A stretch of 64,000 bases of DNA from the NCBI RefSeq assembly GCF_016651435.1, contig NZ_JAEPRJ010000001.1, positions 2,604,001 to 2,668,000 of the forward strand. The letters run 5' to 3'. Made by a program: the position numbers and the translations under genes. This stretch comes from Catonella massiliensis (GTDB taxonomy: Bacteria; Bacillota; Clostridia; Lachnospirales; Lachnospiraceae). Position 1 is the first letter of the stretch, and every line of letters starts with the position of its first letter. Below the pieces are notes generated by a model. The model had not been told where the DNA came from. It ran no database searches and worked only from the letters and a program-made list of their open reading frames with translations. Shown here in pieces: positions 35,326-43,725 of the stretch.

Positions 35326-35443
35326 AAAAAGCCCCCCAAGGTTATCCCTTGTGAGGCTTCATTATACTGTATTTATAGCCAATCAGCTGATATTATAGTG
35401 CGATAGTAGCAACCTTACCTGAACGGGCTGTTCTACCACACTC
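35326..35443 (-). pseudogene. Displaced 3' end of tuf plus terminator (copy at 35.4 kb)
   Basis: 35393-35443 encodes, with a stop, ECGRTARSGKVATIAL, a diverged version of the end of EF-Tu ([16 protein letters not shown]). The terminator hairpin at 35326-35360 starts with the same AAGCCCCCCAAGGTTAT as that after tuf. Right of 35443 it continues into the segment shared with the 25.1 kb copy. Confidence 0.8.
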
Positions 35444-35580
35444 ATGCTTCTACTGTTGTAGAATCGAGGTGGTTTAGGGTGTTTTTGTAGCTTATATCGC
35501 TATTTTCGCGTTTGTAATTTGTTTTTGGAACATTTTTATAGTCAGAATAGGGCCAGTAGCAAACTGCATATTTTAATCTT
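35444..35580 (-). repeat. Non-tuf segment shared with 25137-25275
   Basis: See the 25137 copy: the same order of short identical blocks continues beyond the end of tuf similarity, including TTCTAC at the junction and GTAATTTGTTTT inside. This segment is on the tuf-proximal side of the fragment, where the end of an element integrated between here and 43.7 kb would lie. Confidence 0.6.
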
Positions 35581-35657
35581 CTAGTAGAGAATGTATTCAA
35601 GATTAGTTCGGTTTCTCTCTTACCAAGAGAGCCTGAACACACTCCTCATTTATACCA

Positions 35658-38423
35658 TTAACTTATGCTTATGAAATCTTCAACTATCTTTGTGTACTGT
35701 TCTGAATAATGTATTTTATACCATCCCAAGCGCCAATTTGACTTTACATACGATATTGCTTGTGCACGAGGAAATAAGTAACGTATTTTGCAACATGACC
35801 ATATAAACCATTCAGGAACTGCTGCATCTTGCAGTATTCCTATATATTCCGAATACCTGTTGCTGTGATCATACGCCCATTCCCCTTTTCTAACTTGCTC
35901 TGTAATTAAATATGCTGTCGCTTCATCTATACCTTTATTTATCATAAAATCATACATATCATCCCTACTAGAAATAATTTCAGACAAATCTGCCTTTCCT
36001 TGTTCCAATAATAATTCCGCATTATCACTCCACACATCTGTTCCATAACATAATGCAAAGACTTTAACCAGTTCATCAAAGTTCTTAGGCATTGCCTTCT
36101 TTAAAATTTCTATCAAGCCTTGAACCATAAAGTCTGGAAGTTCCTCGCAACCCATCACACCATTGAAGTCAAAAAACAGTTCCATGATTTCTGGTTCGCA
36201 ATAAGTCAGTTCATCTGGCATATCTCCCGTGATTTCTTCAAGCTTTTCTAACATGTCAAAGCAGAAATGAGATAATATGTCCTGCTTAAACAGGCAATTA
36301 TCCAACCTATAGTAATAATTAAAATATGTAATTGCCCGCTTATCTTTTGTAAAAGCAAGAGGAGTATAATCTTGCACCTCGTCACCTTGGGGTATAAGAA
36401 CAATTCCACTTGGATTAACCCTTTTATCCTCATATACATTTTGTAAATCAATTACAATTTTTTTTACTTTATCTTCTGAAAAAATAACATTATTATTTTT
36501 CTGATAGTCTTCTACTGCTACATAAGCCATCTCTTCAGATACACAAATTTCTGTTGATGCTAAAACAGTTGAACTGATTCCATCACAATTTCTATAAATT
36601 GCAATAGCTTTTTTCCTCATATTTGTCGAGAAATTTAGGTCAATATCAGCTTCTTTTATCTTGTTAAAACCAAACACAAAATATGGAGAAAGATTATATT
36701 GAATAGGGTTTATATCAGATATTCCAAGCAAAAAACACACCAAGGTATTTCCAGCACAACCTCGAGTGTTTATCTCAAATGGTCTTACATTAAGATTCTC
36801 TATTAAGCGATGCAAATAAATAAATGCAAATTCTGTGTTTGTATTATGTATCGCCTCGAGTTCCCAATTCAATCGTTCTTCTATTTCTTCAGGCACATTA
36901 TCCTTATATAATTTCCATAATTTGCTCTCACACAACCTTCTTATTTCTATGGAATCGTTCTCATTATATGGATAATGCTTTCCTTCCGGTAGAAAATCTA
37001 TCACTTCACACATATTGGCTATTTTATTTGTATTAGTGATTACAATTTTTCTTGCCTTTTCATCTGGTAAATAGAAAAATTCTTCCAACATCTCTTTTGT
37101 TGTTCTAAAATGCAAGTCCGTATCATCATCTTCATCAAACCCACGATATGCTCTTAGTATCTTTCTGCTCAATAAATCTTCTTTGTGCAAATAATGAGCG
37201 TCTGATGTTGCTACAACCGGAATACCCAACCGTTCTCCTAAAGAAATCAGTCGTTGATTTATATCAATAAGATCCTGCTCAGTCTGAATATAAGAATATA
37301 TTTCTTGTTCCAGCAGAAACTTATTATTCATATGTGGCTGGACTTCAATAAAATCAAAGCGTTTTGCTATTTCCTCTATCTCCTCTTCACTTTTATCATT
37401 GATAATAGCTTTATATAGCAACCCAGCTTTGCATCCACTTCCCAATAGTAAATTACCCCTGTTATTGCATAATTCACGCAATGAAAAAATAACTCTTCCT
37501 TTTGTCGCCTTACTTTTCTCCTCTTGCGAAATCATATTATAGATTATCTTTTTCCCTTTAGAGTTTTTCAACAAAACTGTACAATGATAGATTGCAGATT
37601 TTTCAAAAGTTTTTGAGCAATGCTCTATATTATCATTAACATATTCAATAGCAACATTTTTAATCTTCAATCTTTCAGTGATCTTGCTAAATATCATTCC
37701 ACAGGCAGTTGCATCATCTACAGCCCGATGACAATGTTGGATATTAATACCTAATTCCTCACATACACTGTCGAGTTTATATATTTGAAATTCAGGATAT
37801 ACATATCTGCACAACATTAATGTATCAATATATGTCGGACAGTAATCCACTCCTGCTTTATTCGCAGCTACTTTTAGAAATCTAATATCAAAGTTAGCAT
37901 TATACGCCACAAGTATGTTATCTCCCGCAAACTTACAGAATTCTCTTAATGCCACCTTAATATCGGGAGCATCAGAAACCATCTCATTTGAAATGCCTGT
38001 AATTTTTTCGATAAACTTTGATATATTTTTACCCGGATTCACTAAAATACTAAATCTATCAACCACTTCTCCATTACACACCTTTACTGCACCTATTTCA
38101 ATTATATCATTCTTTTTTGCGGAAAACCCTGTTGTTTCAACATCTACTGCAATAAACACAGAAATATCCTGCCCATTATAGTTATATACTGCTTTCTCAT
38201 AGTCATCTACTACATAAGCTTCCATTCCAAAAATAGGCTTAACATTACAATCATCAAATGAAGTTGCCCATTCAAGTTCCGGAAACATCAGTATGTTCCC
38301 AGTGTCAGTGATTGCAACTGCCGGCATTCCTTCTTTCTGTACCAATTTGACTATATCATATGGACTAGCCAGACCATCCATCTCACTATATTTACTATGA
38401 CAATGTAATTCTACTCGTTCCAT
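35658..38423 (-). CDS. Stand-alone PolC-like protein: PHP domain with inserted DEDDh exonuclease and a reduced polymerase palm
   Basis: 921 residues against about 1430 for housekeeping PolC. It starts directly at the PHP domain (VELHCHSKYSEMDGLA, His7, His9), lacking PolC's N-terminal and OB regions. A proofreading exonuclease is inserted at about 88-255 with all DEDDh residues visible: AVDVETTG (Asp94, Glu96), AYNANFDIRFL and HRAVDDA. PHP resumes with ATSDAHYLHKEDL, although the usual ITDHG is ITDTG (Thr41). Polymerase motifs follow: TRGCAGNT for SRGSVGSS, ADIDLNFS with both palm aspartates, then NPSGIVLIP and QDILSH. It ends after IRYLFPRAQAISYVKSNWRL, without PolC's C-terminal tail. It is the last gene of a five-gene operon. 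It could be an active small polymerase/exonuclease or a decoy paralogue. Confidence 0.85.
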   Translation of the reverse strand: MERVELHCHSKYSEMDGLASPYDIVKLVQKEGMPAVAITDTGNILMFPELEWATSFDDCNVKPIFGMEAYVVDDYEKAVYNYNGQDISVFIAVDVETTGFSAKKNDIIEIGAVKVCNGEVVDRFSILVNPGKNISKFIEKITGISNEMVSDAPDIKVALREFCKFAGDNILVAYNANFDIRFLKVAANKAGVDYCPTYIDTLMLCRYVYPEFQIYKLDSVCEELGINIQHCHRAVDDATACGMIFSKITERLKIKNVAIEYVNDNIEHCSKTFEKSAIYHCTVLLKNSKGKKIIYNMISQEEKSKATKGRVIFSLRELCNNRGNLLLGSGCKAGLLYKAIINDKSEEEIEEIAKRFDFIEVQPHMNNKFLLEQEIYSYIQTEQDLIDINQRLISLGERLGIPVVATSDAHYLHKEDLLSRKILRAYRGFDEDDDTDLHFRTTKEMLEEFFYLPDEKARKIVITNTNKIANMCEVIDFLPEGKHYPYNENDSIEIRRLCESKLWKLYKDNVPEEIEERLNWELEAIHNTNTEFAFIYLHRLIENLNVRPFEINTRGCAGNTLVCFLLGISDINPIQYNLSPYFVFGFNKIKEADIDLNFSTNMRKKAIAIYRNCDGISSTVLASTEICVSEEMAYVAVEDYQKNNNVIFSEDKVKKIVIDLQNVYEDKRVNPSGIVLIPQGDEVQDYTPLAFTKDKRAITYFNYYYRLDNCLFKQDILSHFCFDMLEKLEEITGDMPDELTYCEPEIMELFFDFNGVMGCEELPDFMVQGLIEILKKAMPKNFDELVKVFALCYGTDVWSDNAELLLEQGKADLSEIISSRDDMYDFMINKGIDEATAYLITEQVRKGEWAYDHSNRYSEYIGILQDAAVPEWFIWSCCKIRYLFPRAQAISYVKSNWRLGWYKIHYSEQYTKIVEDFISIS

Positions 38424-38538
38424 AAAAACACCTCACTAATATGTTCTCTGAAGCAACTCTATCCAAGTTTTTTCAGAACGGTCATCAATATATACATCTC
38501 TATTGCTATGATGTAAGCATACCATAAATGTATGTACA

Positions 38539-39390
38539 TTATTTTTTACATATCAAAACAATTTTTTTTGCCCAGCTCTCGGTTATTGAGTTATCATCAA
38601 GAACTATCTCTTGCCAAATTCCGGCATAATAAATGCCTCCACCATTTTTTGCCGAATTCTTCCTCTTTGTTTTTACTAAATTATCGTGATTATATGCATT
38701 TTCGTATTTCCAAGTAGCTTTAGTTTTTCCCTCCATTGTAAGAACACGTTTTGGGTCATAATCAAAGGTACCACACCCTGGCATTTCTGGTGCAAACGTC
38801 AACTTTTCTGTTGCGAGGTAAATTGTATTATTTGATTCCCTATTTCTCTCGACACATGAATGCGGATGCCAATAAAATTTCCTTATTTCTTCTGCTTTAT
38901 GAACCACTTTCCCCACTTGCATATAACCCCATATCGCCTGAATAGGCATACCAAAATAAACATCCTTATTATTCTTGCCTTTTCTAACATACTGATAGGC
39001 TCCAGCCTTATTTCTAACTACATGCCTGAAATTACCAAAAAAAAGAAATAAATCTCCCTCTTTCACGCAACAATTTCTTAAGTATCCTGCTGCTTGATTT
39101 ATTTGTCCAAATGCCGGACACCAATTCTTAACCGGATTTTTTCTCCTGCTTGCAACTAAATCAGGATCTAAATGACAACAATCCGGTTGCTTGTTTAAAT
39201 CATATCCCAAATCAAGTAATATCTTATCAAGTCCTACTTCAGCACAAGTCAATTCTTCATACTTTATATTATCTTTCTTCTTGTCTTTACTCGGTATAGG
39301 TAACGAAAGCATAATACGATTGTCTATAATCGGACTTAGTATTCCACCATTTGTACTATCAAAACCTTTTCTGCTAAGTATTACTTTCAT
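38539..39390 (-). CDS. Nmad3-like (nucleotide modification associated domain 3) protein
   Basis: 283 residues. The start KVILSRKGFDSTNGGILSP with LSLPIPS, then CCHLDPDL, CPAFGQINQAAGYLRN, GDLFLFFGNFRHV, GMPIQAIWGYMQVG and WHPHS, match the family annotated as nucleotide modification associated domain 3. That family was proposed, from phage and bacterial gene neighbourhoods, to act with DNA base modification; the reaction is unknown. The site GGAG precedes the ATG. It is 115 bp upstream of the PolC-like gene on the same strand and 136 bp after the WYL regulator, within the operon. Confidence 0.7.
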   Translation of the reverse strand: MKVILSRKGFDSTNGGILSPIIDNRIMLSLPIPSKDKKKDNIKYEELTCAEVGLDKILLDLGYDLNKQPDCCHLDPDLVASRRKNPVKNWCPAFGQINQAAGYLRNCCVKEGDLFLFFGNFRHVVRNKAGAYQYVRKGKNNKDVYFGMPIQAIWGYMQVGKVVHKAEEIRKFYWHPHSCVERNRESNNTIYLATEKLTFAPEMPGCGTFDYDPKRVLTMEGKTKATWKYENAYNHDNLVKTKRKNSAKNGGGIYYAGIWQEIVLDDNSITESWAKKIVLICKK

Positions 39391-39526
39391 TTATTCTTCT
39401 CCATATCAAAATAAAATCTCTTAATTTGTTCTTCCTTTATACATCTACTGTTTTTAAACCATTAACAGTGTAAAATATCACTTACTACTGTAATTTCATT
39501 ACTTTTCCAATCAAAATTAAACATTT

Positions 39527-40525
39527 TCATTCCCCATTTCTATTATATTTTTCATTCATTTCACTTACTGCTTCTGCAATTTTACGACGCAAAGAAACAG
39601 GTTCTAGAACTTCAACATATGGTCCGTATTGTAATGTCCAATAAAAGAAAGCCTGCTCATTGCACCTCAATCTAACCAAGACCTGGTTGTTTTGCCTTTT
39701 CTTAATAACATAAAAATCATTTCCAAACCAGTCTACAAGTTCACCTATAATCGTTTCATCAACAAGCATATTAATTGTAACACTGCCTCCACTAAACATA
39801 TAAATATGCTCTGCCATGTGTTTCGGAAGATTCAACCCCTGTTCCAGACCCATCACTTGATTCTGCTGTTTTACTTTTTCTGTCAGCATTTCTACGCAGG
39901 TCATTTTATCTAGCCGGTAATGGGAAATATCATCGTACTTATCATAATTTCCAATTAAGTAGTAAAATCCATTATTAGCTACCATTTGATATGGATTAAC
40001 TATATATTTTTCCTCTCGTTTAGGATGCAGTTTAAAATCAGAACCATATTGGTTGTAAACAAAACTGATTTTCTTATGCTGCGAAATAGCCTCATTTATT
40101 GTATCTAGAACATACATAAGCTGCTTATTATACCCATGGCGCAGTTCTGGCAAATTAATAATATGATTTACTTTTGCAGAAAAATATTTGTTACCGATGC
40201 TTTTAAGTTTTTCAATCAATGTCTTCGCCTGCTTTTGCGTCAAAAATTTTGCAAATAAGACACTATCTATAAGCATACGCAATTCTACATCGTCAAACTC
40301 TCTCTCTAAAAGATAATATCCGTCTTCCATGGAAATTTCATAGCCCAATTCTCTCAAACACACTACATTATTCTTTACAGATCTACGATCACAAACCATA
40401 TCATAATTAGATTTCAGCAATCTTATAATCTCCTGCTGGGTCAATCTATGCTCTTGATCCGAATACTCTTTCAAGATTTCCAAAATCAACATATTAAGCA
40501 TTTTTTTATTTCCTGTAGCGTACAT
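39527..40525 (-). CDS. WYL-domain transcriptional regulator
   Basis: 332 residues. N-terminal winged helix (MLNMLILEILKEYSDQ, TQQEIIRLLKSNYDMVCDRR, VCLRELGYEISMEDGYYLL), central WYL domain (ISFVYNQYG, YIVNPYQMVANNGFYYLIGN, ISHYRLDKM) and a C-terminal WCX extension (ALRCNEQAFFYWTLQYGPYVEVL-type end). WYL proteins with this layout often control phage-defence loci and are thought to sense nucleic acid or nucleotide ligands. The site GAGAGGAATAGGT precedes the ATG. Middle gene of the five-gene operon and its likely regulator. Confidence 0.88.
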   Translation of the reverse strand: MYATGNKKMLNMLILEILKEYSDQEHRLTQQEIIRLLKSNYDMVCDRRSVKNNVVCLRELGYEISMEDGYYLLEREFDDVELRMLIDSVLFAKFLTQKQAKTLIEKLKSIGNKYFSAKVNHIINLPELRHGYNKQLMYVLDTINEAISQHKKISFVYNQYGSDFKLHPKREEKYIVNPYQMVANNGFYYLIGNYDKYDDISHYRLDKMTCVEMLTEKVKQQNQVMGLEQGLNLPKHMAEHIYMFSGGSVTINMLVDETIIGELVDWFGNDFYVIKKRQNNQVLVRLRCNEQAFFYWTLQYGPYVEVLEPVSLRRKIAEAVSEMNEKYNRNGE

Positions 40526-40584
40526 ACCTATTCCTCTCCGAAGACTGTATATAAAGTGTGCTGTATATTCATCAAGCTTCTCTC

Positions 40585-41070
40585 CTATTTTTCTTCTCTT
40601 TGAATAACCTTAAATTTTTGCCTGTCATAACGTTTGTATTTCTTAGGAAATTCAGTAAAGTTCAAATTCGTATATGCCCAAAGATCCTCGCCTTCACGCA
40701 GTGTAATTAGAACTTTAGCCAACTCATTTCCCAATACATCTCTGCGATATAGAACTGCCCCATTAAGTAAATTAAATGCAAATGTTACTATATCGTTATT
40801 TGCCAAAAAATCCACATAATTCCGAACTACATCTGTACTTTCTTCCATTGCATCGTCAACCATTCCAATATCAAGTACAGAATAATCAGCTGATTCTGCT
40901 TCATAATGCATAACAATTATATTTGTATTCTTATCAGATAATTCATCATTTTCTTTATCCTTACATGCATAATTATAAATTGTAGGGATTATCACTGCCA
41001 TTGTCAAGTTTTCATCTTTTTCAAATAGCTCTGCTTCAAATGGTACTCCACCAGCAATAATTCCTTTCAC
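40585..41070 (-). CDS. Unknown protein following the PARG gene, with in-frame upstream extension
   Basis: 161 codons from GTG at 41070 (KGIIAGGVPFEAELFEKDEN). Mixed alpha/beta, acidic in the middle, ending in NFTEFPKKYKRYDRQKFKV. I do not assign a family. The GTG has only a weak site, and the same frame remains open upstream for 49 codons to 41217, directly after the TGA of the PARG gene and in its frame. That stretch encodes an exact repeat of ESEGYYT. So the real protein may start further upstream at a non-ATG codon, arise by readthrough, or be half of a former fusion. Second gene of the operon. Confidence 0.6.
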   Translation of the reverse strand: MKGIIAGGVPFEAELFEKDENLTMAVIIPTIYNYACKDKENDELSDKNTNIIVMHYEAESADYSVLDIGMVDDAMEESTDVVRNYVDFLANNDIVTFAFNLLNGAVLYRRDVLGNELAKVLITLREGEDLWAYTNLNFTEFPKKYKRYDRQKFKVIQREEK

Positions 41071-41217
41071 AAATACAAGATTTTTCTCAGTTACTCCGTC
41101 TGTATTATTGCAAACCGTATAATCATAATTGCTCGTATAATACCCCTCAGACTCTTTTGTATAATACCCCTCAGACTCTTCATCTTCATCTGTATCAATC
41201 AGAAAATCATTCGGATA

Positions 41218-42039
41218 TCAGACAAGGATTTTGTCCTTAAACACCTCCTTGAAATCCTCAATTTTATTTTCATCCTCTAAGATGGCAAACACAACATTTT
41301 CAAAGAATTGACTCAATCCATCATCTCCGAAAAACAACTGATAAAAATAAGTAGCTACTCTTCTCGTATCATTGCCAAACGCTCCACATCCCCATGCTCC
41401 CAAAACAAGATTTCTATATCCCTTTCTGGCAGCCAGAAACAACATCTTTCTTAATCTTTTGACCATTACATTATCCAAAACTTCTTGAGATATCCTTGAA
41501 GCCGATCCACATTTATTCGGTGCAGGTACAGTAATTACAGAAGTCCAAAACGGATAATCCAATAACTCCCCAGTAAAACTTCTGTATACATACACACTTG
41601 GACTTAACAACATATAATCTGAATCGCACGGTTTCCTGTGAATGTTGTTATAATCATACATTTCGCGCGCTTTATCACTTGAGATTGACTTATATAGCGT
41701 ACTGCATCTACATAATGATTCCTCTTGGGCTCTTGCACCATTCAAATATCCACCTCCAGGTCTATGGGCATTTGCAAAATTCATCACAAGCGTTCTTTCC
41801 AATCCACTTGCTGCTTCAAAAGAATCTGCATTTACAACAAAAAAAGATGCACCTTCTGTTACACAGAAAGAGTGTTCAAAGAACTCATCTACACTATTCT
41901 CAATATCCTGCAAATGTTCAGGTGAATACACTTCAACATCTTCACATTCATTACAACCAGTCTCTTTAATAAAATCTTCTGTAAACTGAATTGTTTCTTT
42001 TGCCATTGCAATTAAATCCAATCTTCTCATTTTTATCAC
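41218..42039 (-). CDS. Bacterial poly(ADP-ribose) glycohydrolase, macrodomain, TIGR02452 family
   Basis: 273 residues. The catalytic PARG signature GGG...QEE is present: FANAHRPGGGYLNGARAQEE, with the two glutamates that hydrolyse the ribose-ribose or ribose-protein bond. Other macrodomain features: FVVNADSFEAA before it, DYPFWTSVITVPAPN and LVLGAWGCGAFGND, the last being the diphosphate loop. It removes ADP-ribose from protein or nucleic acid, or degrades free polymers. The site GAGAGG lies before the ATG at 42039. First gene of the five-gene operon that runs to 35658. No ADP-ribosyltransferase is visible in the window. Confidence 0.85.
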   Translation of the reverse strand: MIKMRRLDLIAMAKETIQFTEDFIKETGCNECEDVEVYSPEHLQDIENSVDEFFEHSFCVTEGASFFVVNADSFEAASGLERTLVMNFANAHRPGGGYLNGARAQEESLCRCSTLYKSISSDKAREMYDYNNIHRKPCDSDYMLLSPSVYVYRSFTGELLDYPFWTSVITVPAPNKCGSASRISQEVLDNVMVKRLRKMLFLAARKGYRNLVLGAWGCGAFGNDTRRVATYFYQLFFGDDGLSQFFENVVFAILEDENKIEDFKEVFKDKILV

Positions 42040-42199
42040 ATCCTCTCGTGTATTACGAATAAATTATGGGATTCTCCACAATGTGAGTATATCATAGTTA
42101 TATGTTCATTATTTTGTACGCAAAAGATTTATCTTTTTCTTCTCAAATTCTTCTTCCATCAAAATATGCAAAATTTAAATGTGATTGACACAAGACGCA

Positions 42200-43653
42200 A
42201 TCGGGTAGGAGGTAGATAATTATTTTATCTACCGACCTCCCACACCACCGTGCGTACCGTTCGGTACACGGCGGTTCTTTAGTTTTCACATATTTTCATG
42301 TAGTACTCTGTGAATGTCGGATAGCCGAGTTCACGGAGTTTCTTATTGTTAAATGCAGTCTGTAATACGAAGTATCCACCACAATACCAGTTTCCATTTC
42401 GCATATTTGCGCATATCCACGCTTTCTCTTCATCTACACCTAACTTCTTTAGTTCTTTGAATTTAGTCTTTACTTTCTTCCATTGTTTCCAGTAGATTGT
42501 CCTTATTTTATGTCTCAGCCATTCGTCAGTTCTAAGAAGGATACTCTTTATATCTGCAAGCCCAAAGTAATTGACAAATCCACGTATATAAAGCGTAAGT
42601 TTCATTGCCCTGTATGAATTACTCCATCCGTTACTTCTTTTTGTCAGTTCCCTTATTCTGTCTTTCATCTTAGCTACTGACTTTGGGTGTATCCTCAGTC
42701 TGCATTCCCCCTTGTACCTATAAAAGCTGTACCCTAGGTATTTGACCTTGCTTATATGCTCCACGCAGGTTTTCTCCTTGTTTACTTTAAGAAACAGTTT
42801 ACCTTCTATATATGGCGTGATATTGCGTAAGGTTCTCTCTGCACTCTTTCTGCTTCTACAAAATATCATACAGTCATCTGCATATCTGACGTATCTGTGT
42901 CCTCTTCGCACCAATTCCTTATCTAGCTCATTTAGCATTATGTTGCTAAGCAACAGGCTAAGTGGACCACCTTGCGGTACTCCTACCTCGGTTCTTTCAA
43001 ATACTCCTCTGCTTATCACTCCTGCATTGAGATACTTGTGAATAAGAGATATAACCCTTCCGTCTCTGATGGTTCGTGATAGTACTTCAATAAGCTTACT
43101 TTGGCATACTGTGTCAAAGAACTTCTCTAAATCCATATCTACCACATATACATATCCATCATTTACGTTTGTCTGACACCTCTTTAGTGCATCGTGTGCC
43201 CTTCTGTTTGGACGAAATCCGTAGCTGTCTTCTGAAAACTGTTTCTCGTAAATAGGAGTTAGCACCTGTGCTATTGCCTGCTGAAAAACTCTGTCAACAA
43301 CCGTAATGGTACTATGACTTTTGCTGACTTCTTGCCATTCGTTGTTACTATGGCTTCTTACTCTGTTTCCACCACTGGCAAGACCTCCCTCGGTACCACA
43401 CGTTTCTTTCTCCCCACCTATCTGCCACATTTACCATAGCTAATTCCGAGTAGTTATTGGACTTCAGTTTGCTATGCAACCTTATCCTTAGCCATAGCCT
43501 GATGTGATTTCTATTCGTCAGACCGGAGATTTGCCATCCGACTTCCTTCAGATTCCACCTCACGATGGACACCCTTGTCTTCGGCGCATCCTTCCCACTA
43601 CTAGGGCGGATTAGGGACTTTCACCCTTTAGAAACGTGCGCCGCAAGGCACAC
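42200..43653 (-). mobile_element. Group IIC intron with an internal deletion, next to the tuf terminator
   Basis: The 5' end GTGTGCC (43653) lies directly after the T-run of the tuf terminator, the preferred target of class C introns. A structured 5' region follows (43430-43650), then a reverse-transcriptase frame. Domain V is visible at about 42250-42285 (AGAACCGCCGTGTACCGAAC, then GGTACGCACGGTGG). Domain VI is the TAGATAAAATAATTATCTA hairpin, and the 3' end is ...CTACCCGAT at 42200. At 1454 bp it is about 400 bp shorter than usual, from loss of the start of the protein gene. RNA domains look complete, so it might still splice if protein were supplied. Confidence 0.85.
42279..43430 (-). pseudogene. 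ltrA: Group II intron reverse transcriptase/maturase, N-terminally deleted
   Basis: 383 codons. From residue about 43 it matches bacterial class C maturases: TVVDRVFQQAIAQVLTPIYE, FSEDSYGFRPNRRAHDAL, VPQGGPLSLLLSNIMLNELD, the active site RYADDCMIF and a maturase domain X with NYFGLADIKSILLR. No HNH endonuclease domain, as expected for class C. The first 42 residues are not related to the family; the conserved RT-0 and early RT-1 region preceding TVVDRV is missing. This is consistent with a deletion joining the leader to the middle of the gene. Probably inactive. Confidence 0.85.
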
Positions 43654-43657
43654 CCTT

Positions 43658-43692
43658 AAAAAAGCCCCCCAAGGTTATACCCTGGAGGGCTC
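43658..43692 (-). terminator. tuf (str operon) terminator
   Basis: Minus strand: GCCCTCCAGGG, short loop, then CTTGGGGGGC followed by TTTTTT. The same hairpin in diverged form is found at 22273, 25021 and 35326. Confidence 0.9.
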
Positions 43693-43725
43693 AAATTTAC
43701 TTAATTGATAATCAATCAGTTACAA

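Noticed and set aside
35442..35642. Minus-strand 66-codon frame over the tuf fragment junction
   Set aside because: It overlaps displaced tuf sequence in a different frame and the counterpart at 25.1-25.3 kb is not open, so it is not a conserved gene.
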